A stretch of 64,000 nucleotides of DNA, taken from Micromonospora chalcea. GTDB lineage: Bacteria > Actinomycetota > Actinomycetes > Mycobacteriales > Micromonosporaceae. The position numbers and the translations under genes were made by a program. A model generated the notes under the pieces. That model saw only the letters and a list, made by a program, of their open reading frames with translations, was not told where the DNA came from and searched no databases. The stretch is taken from assembly GCF_002926165.1 (NCBI RefSeq), contig NZ_MAGP01000110.1, positions 105,602-169,601 of the forward strand, written 5' to 3'. Numbering within the stretch: the first letter of the stretch is position 1; every line of letters begins with the position of its first letter. Of this stretch, positions 44,396 through 53,362 are shown in pieces.

Positions 44396-45238
44396 TCAGG
44401 CGCGGGCCGCCTCCCGGGTGGCCCGCCACCGGCTCGCCGCCAGCGTCGCGGAATAGCCGGACAGCACGATCACGTGGAACAGGTACAGCCACAGCAGCAC
44501 CGCCACGCCGCCGCCGATCTCGTCGAAGCCGCCGAACGGCACGCCCAGGTCCAGCGGCAGCGAGCAGAACAGCACGAAACCGTGCAGGAAACCGGACAGG
44601 TTCGCCGCCGTGAACGAGCCCAGGACGACGGTGGCGAGCCAGTCCGGGGAGGCCGGGCCGACCACCCGGAACACCCAGATCAGCACCGGCGTGAGCACCA
44701 GCCACACCGCCAGGAACGACAGCACCACGCCGAGCGCGCCGATCCAGCCGCCCTGGCGTACCAGCCGGGTGGTCAGCGGCAGCCCCAGCAGGATCGACAG
44801 CAGCAGCGCCGGGGCCGGCGCCAGCAGCGGGAGCAGCAGCAGCCGGCCCCGCCAGCCGACCAGCGCACCGGACTCGGCGCGCGGCTCGGCCACCGAGACG
44901 AACGCGCGGCGCAGACCTTCGCCGTACAGCGAGGCCGGCAGCAGCGAGGCCAGCGCCAGCAGCGGAGTCAGCCCCAGCCCGGCCTCGACCAGCGCGGCCG
45001 CCGCCCGGTGCGCGCCGATCTCGGTGGGCAGCGTCTCGATCGCGTACCCGGTCAGCCGCCGCACCCGGTCCGCCCCGGCGAGCAGCCCGGTCAGCCAGAT
45101 CGCCAGCAGCGCCACCGGCACCACGGCGATCGCGCCGTAGAACGTGATCGCGGCGGCGTGCAGGGAGAGATCCCGGCCACGGACCGGCCGGAACGCCGCA
45201 GCCGTGATCCGCTTCGCCCGATCCCACCCGTCGCCCAT
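44396..45238 (-). CDS. YihY/BrkB-family membrane protein
   Basis: A 280-aa integral membrane protein with about six helices. The N-terminal RDLSLHAAAITFYGAIAVVPVALLAIWL is the family signature, with helix 1 preceded by a D-x-S-x-HAAA motif. Further helices include LLLLPLLAPAPALLLSILLGL, IGALGVVLSFLAVWLVLTPVLIW and ILLWLYLFHVIVLSGYSATLAA-like segments. Functions in the family are poorly defined; early annotation as ribonuclease BN was wrong. ATG 45238 is used, with GTG 45271 a longer alternative. Convergent with the PhoX-like gene, divergent from the acetyltransferase. Confidence 0.75.
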   Translation of the reverse strand: MGDGWDRAKRITAAAFRPVRGRDLSLHAAAITFYGAIAVVPVALLAIWLTGLLAGADRVRRLTGYAIETLPTEIGAHRAAAALVEAGLGLTPLLALASLLPASLYGEGLRRAFVSVAEPRAESGALVGWRGRLLLLPLLAPAPALLLSILLGLPLTTRLVRQGGWIGALGVVLSFLAVWLVLTPVLIWVFRVVGPASPDWLATVVLGSFTAANLSGFLHGFVLFCSLPLDLGVPFGGFDEIGGGVAVLLWLYLFHVIVLSGYSATLAASRWRATREAARA

Positions 45239-45289
45239 CGCCCTCTCGTTCCCCGTACGGCCCCGCGCCACGCATTACGATCCGGCGGC

Positions 45290-45835
45290 ATGACGATCGC
45301 CACGACCGACCGGCTGGTGCTCCGGGACTGGACCGAGTCCCCGGACGACCTGGCCCGGATCTACGACATCTACTCCCGGAACGAGGTGATGCGCTGGCTG
45401 GGCGGCGGCAAGGGCCGGATGACCGACCCGTCCGAGGCGCGCGAGCGGGTCCGGTCCTGGCACGAACGCTGGGCGCCGTACGGCGGCCGCTGGGGCCTGT
45501 GGGCGATCGAGCCGCGCGCCGGCGGGCCGGTGGCCGGGAGCATCCTGCTCAAGCCGCTCCCGGGACGCGACGGCGTCACGCTGACCGACGACATCGAGGT
45601 CGGCTGGCACCTGCACCCCGACGCCCAGGGCAACGGCTACGCCACCGAGGCGGCCCGCGCGGTGCTGGAGCGCGAGTTCGCCACCGGCACCCCGAGGGTG
45701 TACGCGGTGGTGATGGCCGGGAACGACCCGTCGATGGCGGTGGCCCGGCGCCTCGGCATGACGCACGTGGGCGTGCGCACCGACTGGTACGGCGGTGCCG
45801 AGGTTGAAACGTTCGTCCTGGAACGTCCGGCCTGA
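45290..45835 (+). CDS. GNAT family N-acetyltransferase
   Basis: A 181-aa protein of the RimJ/RimL-like acetyltransferase type. It begins TIATTDRLVLRDWTESPDDL, with the usual TxRLxLR strand. It has EVGWHLHPDAQGNGYATEAARAVLE, the acetyl-CoA pyrophosphate loop (QGNGYA), and AVVMAGNDPSMAVARRLGMTHVG, the last signature helix and strand. The acceptor is unknown. ATG 45290 starts just 51 bp from the divergent BrkB-family start, so promoters overlap. Confidence 0.85.
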   Translation: MTIATTDRLVLRDWTESPDDLARIYDIYSRNEVMRWLGGGKGRMTDPSEARERVRSWHERWAPYGGRWGLWAIEPRAGGPVAGSILLKPLPGRDGVTLTDDIEVGWHLHPDAQGNGYATEAARAVLEREFATGTPRVYAVVMAGNDPSMAVARRLGMTHVGVRTDWYGGAEVETFVLERPA

Positions 45836-45897
45836 GCAGTGCCGTTGGCAGTTCGCCCTCGGCCTCCTACGGTGGTGGGGATACGGGGGAGGCACTG

Positions 45898-47127
45898 ATG
45901 GTCGACGGTGGCGACGCAGCGCGTTGGCTGCACCTCCACGCCGCCCGGGGCGGCCCGGACGACCTGTCGCTCCTGGTGAACCGGGTCGCGCCCGCCATCG
46001 GGGCCACCGACATCGTGATCTACCTGGCCGACTACACGCAGTCCTCGCTCGTACCCCTGGTCGGCGCGGGCGCGCCTCGGGACGAACTCACGATCGAGAC
46101 GACGCTGGCCGGCCGGGCGTTCACCTGCCTCCAGGTGCAGCGCGCTCCCGACCGCCCGGACCGGCTCTGGGTGCCCCTGCTGCTCGGCTGCGAACGGCTG
46201 GGGGCACTGGAGATCGTGTCGTCGCGCGCCGGCGACCCCGCGCTGGACCGGCCGGCCTGGGAGGTTGCGGTCGCCGTCGCTCAGGTCCTGGTGAACCGCC
46301 GGCTCTACGGCGACGTCGTGGAACGGATTCGCCGCCGCCTGCCGATGCAGGTCGCCGCCGAGACCGTGTGGGGGCTGCTGCCGCCGCTGACCTTCGCAAC
46401 GGACGAGCTGGTGATCACCGCCATCCTCGAACCGTGTTACGACGTCGGCGGGGACATCTTCGACTACGCGCTCAACGGTGACGTGCTCAGCGTCGGGCTC
46501 TTCGACACCTGCGGGCACGGGATCAAGGCGAGCGCGATGGCCTCGCTCGTGGTCAGCGCGTACCGCAACGCCCGGCGTACCGGTCTCGACCTGGTCGACA
46601 CGGCGATCAGCATCGACAGGTGGGTCCGCTCCGAACACCCCGGCCTGTTCGCGACCGCGCTGCTCGCCGAACTCGACCGGCGGACCGGCGTGCTGCGGAC
46701 CATAAACGCCGGCCACCCCGGCGCCATGCTGCTGCGGGACGGCAAGGCCGTCCGGGCACTGCCCGGACCGACCGCGCTGCCGCTCGGGCTGGGCAACCTG
46801 TCGACGCGGCGCCCGCGGGCGCACGAGGAGGCGCTGCACCCGGGCGACCGCATCCTCGCGTACACCGACGGCATCACCGACGCCCGGGGCGACGACGGGG
46901 AACGGTTCGGGCTGGACCGGCTCGTCGACTTCGTCGAGCGTGCCCTCAACGAGCGGCTGCCCAGCCCGGAGACGATGCGCCGGCTGGTGCGCGCCGTCCT
47001 CGCCTACCAGCAGGACCAGCTCGACGACGACGCCACCGCGCTGTTCCTGGAGTGGCAGCCCTCGCACCTGCCGTTGGCGCACCTGGAGCACCTCACCGCG
47101 CCAGACGGGACGATCGCGTCCCTGTAG
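45898..47127 (+). CDS. GAF plus SpoIIE-type PP2C phosphatase
   Basis: A 409-aa cytoplasmic protein. The N-terminal GAF-like sensor (about residues 15-145) precedes an RsbU/SpoIIE serine phosphatase domain. Metal-binding aspartates lie in CYDVGGDIFDY and LFDTCGHGIKASAMA; INAGHPGAMLLRDG and LAYTDGITDARGDDGERFG complete the family blocks. Such phosphatases dephosphorylate anti-anti-sigma factors and switch on alternative sigma factors. No sigma or STAS gene lies next to it, so the target is unknown. The first codon used is ATG 45898, with GGGGGAGG at 45885-45892. Confidence 0.88.
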   Translation: MVDGGDAARWLHLHAARGGPDDLSLLVNRVAPAIGATDIVIYLADYTQSSLVPLVGAGAPRDELTIETTLAGRAFTCLQVQRAPDRPDRLWVPLLLGCERLGALEIVSSRAGDPALDRPAWEVAVAVAQVLVNRRLYGDVVERIRRRLPMQVAAETVWGLLPPLTFATDELVITAILEPCYDVGGDIFDYALNGDVLSVGLFDTCGHGIKASAMASLVVSAYRNARRTGLDLVDTAISIDRWVRSEHPGLFATALLAELDRRTGVLRTINAGHPGAMLLRDGKAVRALPGPTALPLGLGNLSTRRPRAHEEALHPGDRILAYTDGITDARGDDGERFGLDRLVDFVERALNERLPSPETMRRLVRAVLAYQQDQLDDDATALFLEWQPSHLPLAHLEHLTAPDGTIASL

Positions 47128-47164
47128 CGTCGAGGAGGCGATCGAGGCGTGATCGACACCAGTT

Positions 47165-47211
47165 CGCCGAAGTGGTGGCATCGCGGCGCGTGGGATGCCA
47201 CCACCTCGGCG
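47165..47211. repeat. stem-loop, REP-like family member 2
   Basis: GTGGTGGCATC (47172-47182) pairs with 47194-47204, and CGCCGA (47165-47170) with TCGGCG (47206-47211), separated by one A/C mismatch; the loop is 11 bases. The left arm and flank match the hairpin at 30353-30378, and GGAGCCGATCA follows, as GGAGTCGATCA does there. It lies in the gap between the phosphatase and dxr and may terminate the former. Confidence 0.8.
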
Positions 47212-47281
47212 AAGTGGAGCCGATCATGCCGCCGGGCACTCCGGGACGAACCGGGGTGAGGCGCTGGGGAACAATGGTCCG

Positions 47282-48496
47282 GTGACCACTCCCCGAGATC
47301 TCGTGCTGCTCGGTTCGACCGGCTCGATCGGCACCCAGGCCATCGACATCGTCAAGCGCAACCCGGACCGCTTCCGGGTGGTGGCCCTCGGCGCGGGTGG
47401 CGGCAACGTGGAGTTGCTCGCCGCGCAGGCGCTGGAGCTGGGCGTGGAGGCGGTCGGCGTGGCCCGCGCATCCGCCGCGCAGGACCTTCAGCTCGCGTTC
47501 TACGCCGAGGCGAGCAAGCGCGGCTGGGCCACCGGCGACTTCAAACTGCCCAAGATCGTGGCCGGGCCGGACGCGATGACCGAGCTGGCGCAGTGGCCGT
47601 GCGACGTGGTGCTCAACGGGGTGGTCGGCTCGCTGGGCCTGCCGCCGACGCTGGCCGCGCTGCACGCCGGGCGTACCCTCGCCCTGGCCAACAAGGAGTC
47701 CCTCGTCGCCGGCGGCCCGCTGGTCAAGGCCGCCGTCTCGCGACCGGGGCAGATCGTCCCGGTCGATTCCGAGCACTCCGCGCTGGCGCAGTGCCTGCGC
47801 GGCGGCGCCCGGGGTGAGGTGCGGCGGCTGGTGGTCACCGCCAGCGGCGGCCCGTTCCGGGGGCGGGGGCGCGACGAGCTGACCGCCGTCACGCCGGAGC
47901 AGGCGCTGGCGCACCCGACCTGGAACATGGGCCCGGTCGTCACGATCAACTCCGCCACGATGGTCAACAAGGCGCTGGAGGTGATCGAGGCGCACGAGCT
48001 GTTCGACGTGCCGTACGCCGACATCGAGGTGATGGTCCACCCGCAGTCGGTGATCCACTCGATGGTCGAGTTCACCGACGGGTCCACGCTCGCCCAGGCC
48101 AGCCCGCCGGACATGCGGCTGCCCATCGCGCTGGGCATCGGCTGGCCGGACCGGGTGTCCGAGGCGGCCGCCGCGGTCGACTGGACCACTGCCCACACCT
48201 GGGAGTTCTTCCCGCTGGACGACGCGGCGTTCCCGGCGGTCGCGCTGGCCAAGGCGGCGGGTGAGGCCGGGCGCTGCCGCCCGGCGATCTACAACGCGGC
48301 GAACGAGGAGTGCGTGGCCGCGTTCGTCGCGGGCCGGCTGCCGTTCCTCGGGATCGTCGACACCCTCCAGCGGGTGCTGGAGGACGCACCCGATTTCGAC
48401 GAACCAGGTACCGTCGAGGACGTGCTCGCCGCCGAGTCGTGGGCACGGGCGCACGCCCAGGAGATCATCGTCGGGTCGGTGGAAGGAGCTCGATGA
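47282..48496 (+). CDS. dxr: 1-deoxy-D-xylulose-5-phosphate reductoisomerase
   Basis: Second step of the MEP isoprenoid pathway: NADPH-dependent conversion of DXP to MEP. The 404-aa protein has the nucleotide-binding [46 protein letters not shown] (metal and substrate residues) and [25 protein letters not shown]. The C-terminal helical domain contains [18 protein letters not shown] 47282 gives the family N-terminus. The stop overlaps the protease gene (ATGA). The dxr-rip-ispG order is conserved in actinobacteria. Confidence 0.96.
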   Translation: MTTPRDLVLLGSTGSIGTQAIDIVKRNPDRFRVVALGAGGGNVELLAAQALELGVEAVGVARASAAQDLQLAFYAEASKRGWATGDFKLPKIVAGPDAMTELAQWPCDVVLNGVVGSLGLPPTLAALHAGRTLALANKESLVAGGPLVKAAVSRPGQIVPVDSEHSALAQCLRGGARGEVRRLVVTASGGPFRGRGRDELTAVTPEQALAHPTWNMGPVVTINSATMVNKALEVIEAHELFDVPYADIEVMVHPQSVIHSMVEFTDGSTLAQASPPDMRLPIALGIGWPDRVSEAAAAVDWTTAHTWEFFPLDDAAFPAVALAKAAGEAGRCRPAIYNAANEECVAAFVAGRLPFLGIVDTLQRVLEDAPDFDEPGTVEDVLAAESWARAHAQEIIVGSVEGAR

Positions 48497-49740
48497 GCTA
48501 TCTGCTCGGGGTGGTGCTGTTCGCCCTGGCGATTCTCATCTCGGTGAGCCTGCACGAGGCGGGGCACATGCTGACCGCCAAGGCGTTCGGGATGAAGGTC
48601 ACCCGCTACTTCGTCGGCTTCGGCCCGACGCTGTGGTCGTTCAAGCGGGGCGAGACCGAGTACGGCATCAAGGGCATTCCGCTCGGCGGGTTCTGCAAGA
48701 TCGTCGGCATGACGCCGCAGGACGACGACGTCGAGCCCGGGGACGAGAAGCGCGCGATGTGGCGCTACCCGGTCTGGAAGCGGACGATCGTGATGTCCGC
48801 CGGCTCGATCACCCATTTCGCGCTGGCCCTGATCGCGCTCTGGATCATCGCGATCACCGCCGGCCTGCCGAACCCGAAGTTCCCCTCCACCGAGGACGGC
48901 TTCAAGGCGGAGCCGGCCGTGATCGCGCTGGCCCCCTGCGTCGTGGTGGAGAACGCGGCCCGCGCCTGCCAGGCCGACGACCCGGCCAGCCCGGCCGAGA
49001 AGGCCCAGCTCAAGGACGGCGACCGGATCACAGCGGTGAACGGCCGGCCGGTCTCCACCTGGGGCGACATGCTCGACGTGGTCCGGGCCACCCCGCCCGG
49101 CGCGGCCACCGTCACCTTCGAGCGCGACGGCCGGTCGCAGGAGGCCCGGGTCGACCTGGCCGCGGTGCAGCGCCCGCCGCTGGACGACCCGAAGGGCGCC
49201 ACCTCGTCGGTCTCCGCGCTCGGCGTGGCCCTGCGGCCGAGCACCCCGCCGCGGGTCGAGTACGGCCCGATCGCCGCGTTCGGCGCCACCGCCGACTTCA
49301 CCGGCACCATGGCGGTGCAGACCGCGCACGCCATGCAGCGCATCCCGCAGAAGGTGCCCGCGCTGTGGAGCGCGATCACCGGCAGCGAGCGCGACATGGA
49401 CACCCCGATCAGCGTGGTCGGCGCCACCCGGCTCGGCGGCGAGGCCGTGGAGAACAACGCCTGGCTGGTGTTCTTCATGCTCTTCGTGTCGCTGAACTTC
49501 TTCATCGGCGTGTTCAACCTGCTGCCGTTGCTCCCGCTGGACGGCGGGCACATCGCCATCGCCTGGTTCGAACGGGCGCGCTCCTGGCTGTACGCGCGCA
49601 TCGGCCGCCGGGATCCCGGCCGGGTCGACTACCTCAAACTCATGCCGTTCACGTACGCGGTGATCCTGATCGGTGGCGCGTTCACGCTGCTGACAGTCAC
49701 CGCCGATGTCATCAACCCCATCACGCTCTTCTCAAGGTGA
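48493..49740 (+). CDS. site-2-type intramembrane zinc protease (Rip1/RseP family)
   Basis: Cuts membrane-spanning anti-sigma factors or peptides inside the bilayer. The 415-aa protein has zinc motif [11 protein letters not shown] (HExxH, about residues 20-24) in helix 1. A PDZ domain (about 165-260) includes [15 protein letters not shown]. The second metal motif [16 protein letters not shown] (about 338-353) is in a late helix, and about four helices are seen. The mycobacterial orthologue at this locus is Rip1 (Rv2869c), which controls several sigma factors. Translation is coupled to dxr by overlap and it abuts ispG. Confidence 0.93.
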   Translation: MSYLLGVVLFALAILISVSLHEAGHMLTAKAFGMKVTRYFVGFGPTLWSFKRGETEYGIKGIPLGGFCKIVGMTPQDDDVEPGDEKRAMWRYPVWKRTIVMSAGSITHFALALIALWIIAITAGLPNPKFPSTEDGFKAEPAVIALAPCVVVENAARACQADDPASPAEKAQLKDGDRITAVNGRPVSTWGDMLDVVRATPPGAATVTFERDGRSQEARVDLAAVQRPPLDDPKGATSSVSALGVALRPSTPPRVEYGPIAAFGATADFTGTMAVQTAHAMQRIPQKVPALWSAITGSERDMDTPISVVGATRLGGEAVENNAWLVFFMLFVSLNFFIGVFNLLPLLPLDGGHIAIAWFERARSWLYARIGRRDPGRVDYLKLMPFTYAVILIGGAFTLLTVTADVINPITLFSR

Positions 49741-50925
49741 GTGCCTGAAGTGACCGCTGTCAGTCTCGGTATGCCCCCCGTACCGCCGCCGCCGCTGGCC
49801 CCGCGCCGGGCCAGCCGCCAGATCATGGTCGGTTCGGTGCCGGTCGGCGGCGGCGCGCCGGTCTCGGTGCAGTCCATGACCACCACCCTCACCGCCGACG
49901 TCAACGCCACGCTCCAGCAGATCGCCGAGCTGACCGCGTCCGGCTGCCAGATCGTCCGGGTCGCCGTGCCGTCGCAGGACGACGTGGAGGCGCTGCCCGC
50001 GATCGCCAAGAAGTCGCAGATCCCAGTGATCGCCGACATCCACTTCCAGCCGAAGTACGTCTTCGCGGCGATCGACGCCGGCTGCGCCGCGGTGCGGGTG
50101 AACCCGGGCAACATCCGGCAGTTCGACGACAAGGTCAAGGAGATCGCGCGGGCCGCCGGCGACGCGGGTGTGCCGATCCGGATCGGCGTCAACGCGGGCT
50201 CGCTCGACAAGCGCCTGCTGGCCAAGTACGGCAAGGCCACCGCCGAGGCGCTGGTCGAGTCGGCGCTGTGGGAGTGCTCGCTGTTCGAGGAGCACGGCTT
50301 CCGGGACATCAAGATCTCGGTCAAGCACAACGACCCGGTGGTGATGATCCGCGCGTACCGGCTGCTGGCCGAGAAGTGCGACTACCCGCTGCACCTCGGC
50401 GTCACCGAGGCCGGCCCGGCGTTCCAGGGCACGATCAAGTCGGCGGTGGCGTTCGGCGCGCTGCTGGCCGACGGGATCGGCGACACCATCCGGGTCTCGC
50501 TGTCCGCCCCGCCGGTCGAGGAGATCAAGGTCGGCGCCGCGATCCTGGAGTCGCTGGGCCTGCGCGAGCGCGGCCTGGAGATCGTCTCCTGCCCGTCCTG
50601 CGGGCGGGCGCAGGTCGACGTCTACAAGCTGGCCGAGGAGGTCACCGCCGGTCTGGAGGGCCTGCCGGTGCCGCTGCGCGTCGCGGTCATGGGCTGCGTG
50701 GTGAACGGTCCGGGTGAGGCCCGCGAGGCAGACCTGGGCGTTGCCTCCGGCAACGGCAAGGGCCAGATCTTCGTCAAGGGCAAGGTCGTCAAGACCGTGC
50801 CCGAGGCGCAGATCGTGGAGACGCTGATCGAGGAGGCGCTGCGGATCGCCGACGAGATGGGCGCCGAGATCCCCGAGGAGCTGCGCGACCTGGTGCCGGG
50901 CGGCGCCACCGTCACCGTGCACTGA
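49741..50925 (+). CDS. ispG: 4-hydroxy-3-methylbut-2-enyl-diphosphate synthase
   Basis: Penultimate MEP-pathway enzyme, a [4Fe-4S] protein reducing MEcPP to HMBPP. The 394-aa sequence has [24 protein letters not shown] (TIM-barrel start), [19 protein letters not shown] and [12 protein letters not shown]. The cluster ligands lie in [11 protein letters not shown] and [13 protein letters not shown] 49741 directly follows the protease stop; GTG 49750 (MTAVSLG) is an equally likely start and closer to common annotations. It forms an operon with dxr and rip. It ends before a strong hairpin. Confidence 0.96.
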   Translation: MPEVTAVSLGMPPVPPPPLAPRRASRQIMVGSVPVGGGAPVSVQSMTTTLTADVNATLQQIAELTASGCQIVRVAVPSQDDVEALPAIAKKSQIPVIADIHFQPKYVFAAIDAGCAAVRVNPGNIRQFDDKVKEIARAAGDAGVPIRIGVNAGSLDKRLLAKYGKATAEALVESALWECSLFEEHGFRDIKISVKHNDPVVMIRAYRLLAEKCDYPLHLGVTEAGPAFQGTIKSAVAFGALLADGIGDTIRVSLSAPPVEEIKVGAAILESLGLRERGLEIVSCPSCGRAQVDVYKLAEEVTAGLEGLPVPLRVAVMGCVVNGPGEAREADLGVASGNGKGQIFVKGKVVKTVPEAQIVETLIEEALRIADEMGAEIPEELRDLVPGGATVTVH

Positions 50926-50943
50926 TCTGCTTTTCGCGTCGCC

Positions 50944-50974
50944 GTGCGGCCGTCCCCGTCGGGGCCGGCCGCAC
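50944..50974. terminator. bidirectional hairpin between ispG and HxlR gene
   Basis: GTGCGGCCG (50944-50952) pairs with 50966-50974, and CCCC (50954-50957) with GGGG (50961-50964) around a GTC loop; one T/C mismatch separates the stems. On the plus strand it lies 19 bp after the ispG stop, on the minus strand 9 bp after the HxlR stop. TGCTTTTCG precedes it, giving a U-rich stretch for the minus direction. Confidence 0.8.
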
Positions 50975-50982
50975 GCGCCGTC

Positions 50983-51657
50983 TCAGGGCCGGGGCACGGC
51001 GGCGAACGGGGAGAGCGTGAACCAGCCGGGCGCGGCACGCCGCAGCGCCTCCGGCCCGCTCACCTCCACCGCGCCGCCGCGCAGCGCCGCCGCCCACCCC
51101 AGGTCGCCCATCCAGACCTGGACCAGGGCACGCAGGTCCGCGGTGACGGTCACCGTCACGTCGTGCCCGGGGTCGATGTCGCAGACGTCGGCTTCGCCCG
51201 CGGCGATCACCAGCCACCAGTCGCGCTGCGCCGCCGGCACGTCCCGGAAGCGGAACCGCACGACGGTACGCCCCGGCGGGACCGCGTCGTGGTCGACGTG
51301 CCGGTGCATGTCCCACAGCAGCAGCTTCGGGTCCAGTTCGGCGTAGCCCAGCTCGCCGATCCAGCGCACGCCCCAGGCGCCGAGCGCCTCCAGCACGGGC
51401 CGCAGCTCCCGCCCGGCGGCGGTCGGGACGTAGCGCACGTCGGCGCCGTCGACCCGCCGCTCCACCACCCCGGCGCGGACGAGCTGGTGCAGCCGGCGCG
51501 ACAGCAGCGTGGGTGACATCCGGGGCAGGCCCCGGCGCAGGTCGTTGAAGCGTTCCGAGCCGCTGACCAGCTCCCGGACCACGAGCAGCGTCCACCGCTC
51601 GTCGAGCAGTTCCATGGCCTTCGCCACGGGGCAGAACTGGTGGTAGGAGGCCCCCAT
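50983..51657 (-). CDS. HxlR-family transcriptional regulator with C-terminal SCP2-like domain
   Basis: A 224-aa regulator. The winged-helix HxlR domain (about 8-95) starts YHQFCPVAKAMELLDERWTLLVVRELVSGSERFNDL, with the typical cysteine, and reads on through LPRMSPTLLSRRLHQLVRAGVVER. The C-terminal half (about 110-220), including DWWLVIAAGEADVCDIDPGHDVTVTVTADL, resembles an SCP2 sterol-carrier-like ligand pocket. So it may sense a lipophilic ligand. ATG 51657 is preceded by GGAGG on its strand (51646-51650). It diverges from the methyltransferase gene, whose promoter it may control. Confidence 0.85.
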   Translation of the reverse strand: MGASYHQFCPVAKAMELLDERWTLLVVRELVSGSERFNDLRRGLPRMSPTLLSRRLHQLVRAGVVERRVDGADVRYVPTAAGRELRPVLEALGAWGVRWIGELGYAELDPKLLLWDMHRHVDHDAVPPGRTVVRFRFRDVPAAQRDWWLVIAAGEADVCDIDPGHDVTVTVTADLRALVQVWMGDLGWAAALRGGAVEVSGPEALRRAAPGWFTLSPFAAVPRP

Positions 51658-51710
51658 GGCGGGCACGCTACGCCCGGCCCGGCGGCCCGGCCAGGCACCT
51701 GTCGGGAGCG

Positions 51711-51754
51711 GTACAGATCTCGTACTGGGGGCCGTGTCGTCCGCTGCCTAGCGT
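51711..51754 (+). promoter_or_regulatory. divergent HxlR/methyltransferase promoter and operator candidate
   Basis: GTAC-AGATCTC-GTAC at 51711-51725 is a pair of GTAC palindromes seven bases apart around AGATCT. It sits about where a -35 would be for TAGCGT, a -10-like hexamer at 51749-51754, 33 bp before the methyltransferase start. The location suggests an HxlR binding site; the inner symmetry is imperfect. Confidence 0.4.
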
Positions 51755-51786
51755 CCTGTGCAGGGACGACAGCTGAGGAGCGGCAG

Positions 51787-52605
51787 ATGATCGAGGAACG
51801 GGAACAGGACGCGGCGGTGAAGGCCCGGCACCGCGCGATGTGGGCGCTGGGCGACTACTCCGCAGTGGCCGCGCAGGTGATCCCGCAGTTGGGGGCGACG
51901 CTGGTCCGGGCCGCCGGAGTGGGACCGGGCATGCGGGTGCTGGACGTGGCGGCCGGGACCGGCAACGCGGCTCTTCCGGCGGCCCGGACCGGCGCGCAGG
52001 TGGTGGCCGGGGACCTCACCCCGGAGTTGCTGGCGATCGGGCGGGCGGCAGCCGAGCGGGAGGGCGTGACGCTGACCTGGGAGGAGGCGGACGCGGAGGC
52101 GCTGCCGTACGCCGACGGCGCGTTCGACGCGGTGCTGTCCTGTGTGGGCGTGATGTTCGCGCCCCGGCACCGGGTCGCCGCCGACGAGTTGCTGCGGGTG
52201 TGCCGGCCGGGCGGGACGATCGGCCTGGTCAACTGGACCCCGGAGGGCTTCGTGGGCCAGTTGTTCGCGGCCATGCGGCCGTTCGCGCCGCCACCGCCGC
52301 CGGGCGCGCAGCCGCCCCCGCTCTGGGGCGACGAGAACCACGTCCGGGAGTTGTTCGGCGACCGGGTCGACGCGCTCACGCTGGGGCGCGACGCCGTGGT
52401 GGTGGACCGGTTCGCCACGCCGGAACAGTTCCGGGACTTCTTCGCGACCCACTACGGGCCCACCGTGGCGGCCTACCGCGCGAACGCGGGCGACCCGGAG
52501 CGCACGGCCGGGCTCGACCGCGCGCTGACCGACCTGGCCGCCCGGCACCTGGACGGCGGCGTGATGCGCTGGGAGTACCTGCTCGTCACCGCGCGCCGGG
52601 CCTGA
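51787..52605 (+). CDS. SAM-dependent methyltransferase (UbiE-like)
   Basis: A 272-aa class I methyltransferase: GMRVLDVAAGTGNAALPAA (motif I, about residues 52-70), VVAGDLTPELLAIGRAAAE, WEEADAEALPYADGAFDAVLSCVGVMFAP (motifs II-III) and RVCRPGGTIGLVNWTP. This is the UbiE/menG-like layout, though the insert FAPPPPPGAQPPPLW is unusual. GAGGAG at 51775-51780 is a strong ribosome binding site. It is divergent from the HxlR regulator, a common arrangement for small-molecule-modifying enzymes controlled by the regulator. Substrate unknown. Confidence 0.82.
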   Translation: MIEEREQDAAVKARHRAMWALGDYSAVAAQVIPQLGATLVRAAGVGPGMRVLDVAAGTGNAALPAARTGAQVVAGDLTPELLAIGRAAAEREGVTLTWEEADAEALPYADGAFDAVLSCVGVMFAPRHRVAADELLRVCRPGGTIGLVNWTPEGFVGQLFAAMRPFAPPPPPGAQPPPLWGDENHVRELFGDRVDALTLGRDAVVVDRFATPEQFRDFFATHYGPTVAAYRANAGDPERTAGLDRALTDLAARHLDGGVMRWEYLLVTARRA

Positions 52606-52640
52606 CGGCACGCCGGTCGTGGTCCGGCCGGCGTGCCGTC
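52604..52640. terminator. bidirectional hairpin between methyltransferase and PadR gene
   Basis: GACGGCACGCCGG (52604-52616) pairs perfectly with 52628-52640 around an 11-base loop. The left arm begins within the TGA stop (52603-52605) of the methyltransferase, and the right arm ends 14 bp before the end of the convergent PadR gene. Confidence 0.8.
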
Positions 52641-52653
52641 GCGGCGGCGGCGC

Positions 52654-53241
52654 TCACTCGGACTCGGCGAGGATGGCGTAGAGCTTGCGCCGTGTCTCGT
52701 CGAGCACCTGCGCGGCACGGGCGCGCTGGTCGTCGGAGCCGGTGGTCATCACCTGCCGCAGCGCCTGCATGGCCTGCGCGCCGGCGTCGCGGATGTCGTG
52801 CCAGCTGTTTACCGTCTGCTCGGCGAACTCCGCCCAGGGCGGGGTCTGCGCAGCGGCGGTCGCCTCGGCCTGGCCCTGTTCGGTGAGCGCGAACCGTTTG
52901 CGCCCGCCCTCGGAGTCGGCGGCGGTCGCGATGACGCCCTCGTCCTCCAGCAGTTGCAGCGTCGGGTAGATCGACCCGGGGCTGGGCCGCCAGGCCCCGC
53001 CGGTGCGGGAGTCGATCTCCTGGATCATCTCGTAGCCGTGCATCGGCCGTTCGGTGAGCAGGGCCAGCACGGCGCCGCGCACGTTGGGCCGCCGGCCGTG
53101 TCCGCGCCCGCCGCGGCCCCGCCCGTGGCCGTGCGGTCCGGGCGGGAAGGGCGGCGGACCGGGGGGTACGGGCGGGAAGCCGAAGCCGCCCCGGCGGCGC
53201 ATCTCGTCGTGCATGGCGTGCATCCGTCGATGGAAACCCAT
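52654..53241 (-). CDS. PadR-family transcriptional regulator
   Basis: A 195-aa regulator. An N-terminal Gly/Pro/His-rich stretch (FGFPPVPPGPPPFPPGPHGHGRGRGGRGHG) precedes the PadR winged helix NVRGAVLALLTERPMHGYEMIQEIDSRTGGAWRPSPGSIYPTLQLLEDEG (about 52-102). The wing is RKRFALTEQGQ, followed by a C-terminal dimerisation helix (about 130-195). The His-rich segment could bind metal, but this is speculative. It diverges from the MFS transporter gene, with a symmetric operator in the gap, so it probably represses both genes and is relieved by a compound the transporter exports. Confidence 0.88.
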   Translation of the reverse strand: MGFHRRMHAMHDEMRRRGGFGFPPVPPGPPPFPPGPHGHGRGRGGRGHGRRPNVRGAVLALLTERPMHGYEMIQEIDSRTGGAWRPSPGSIYPTLQLLEDEGVIATAADSEGGRKRFALTEQGQAEATAAAQTPPWAEFAEQTVNSWHDIRDAGAQAMQALRQVMTTGSDDQRARAAQVLDETRRKLYAILAESE

Positions 53242-53269
53242 CAGGGCTCTCCTTCTGTCGTCGTATCAC

Positions 53270-53299
53270 TGATGCATCAACGATATATCGGCAATGCAT
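53270..53299. promoter_or_regulatory. symmetric operator ATGCAT-N4-GATATATC-N4-ATGCAT
   Basis: ATGCAT at 53272-53277 and 53294-53299 flank the perfect palindrome GATATATC (53282-53289), each separated by four bases. TGATGCATCA (53270-53279) extends the left site. This AT-rich island lies 29-58 bp upstream of the PadR start and before the divergent MFS gene. ATGCAT also occurs at the second PadR promoter (60395-60400). PadR proteins bind such inverted repeats. Confidence 0.7.
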
Positions 53300-53350
53300 C
53301 GCCGACAAGACGCGGCTGGAACTCGGCTGCAAACCGTACGTTCGTACTGT

Positions 53351-53356
53351 TAGGCT
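53351..53356 (+). promoter_or_regulatory. TAGGCT -10-like element of the MFS gene
   Basis: TAGGCT lies six bases before GTG 53363, the arrangement of a leaderless transcript. The spacing and hexamer equal those before the second lepB. It is 52 bp downstream of the PadR operator, so regulation could be by roadblock or through a more distal promoter. Confidence 0.45.
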
Positions 53357-53362
53357 GCCGGC

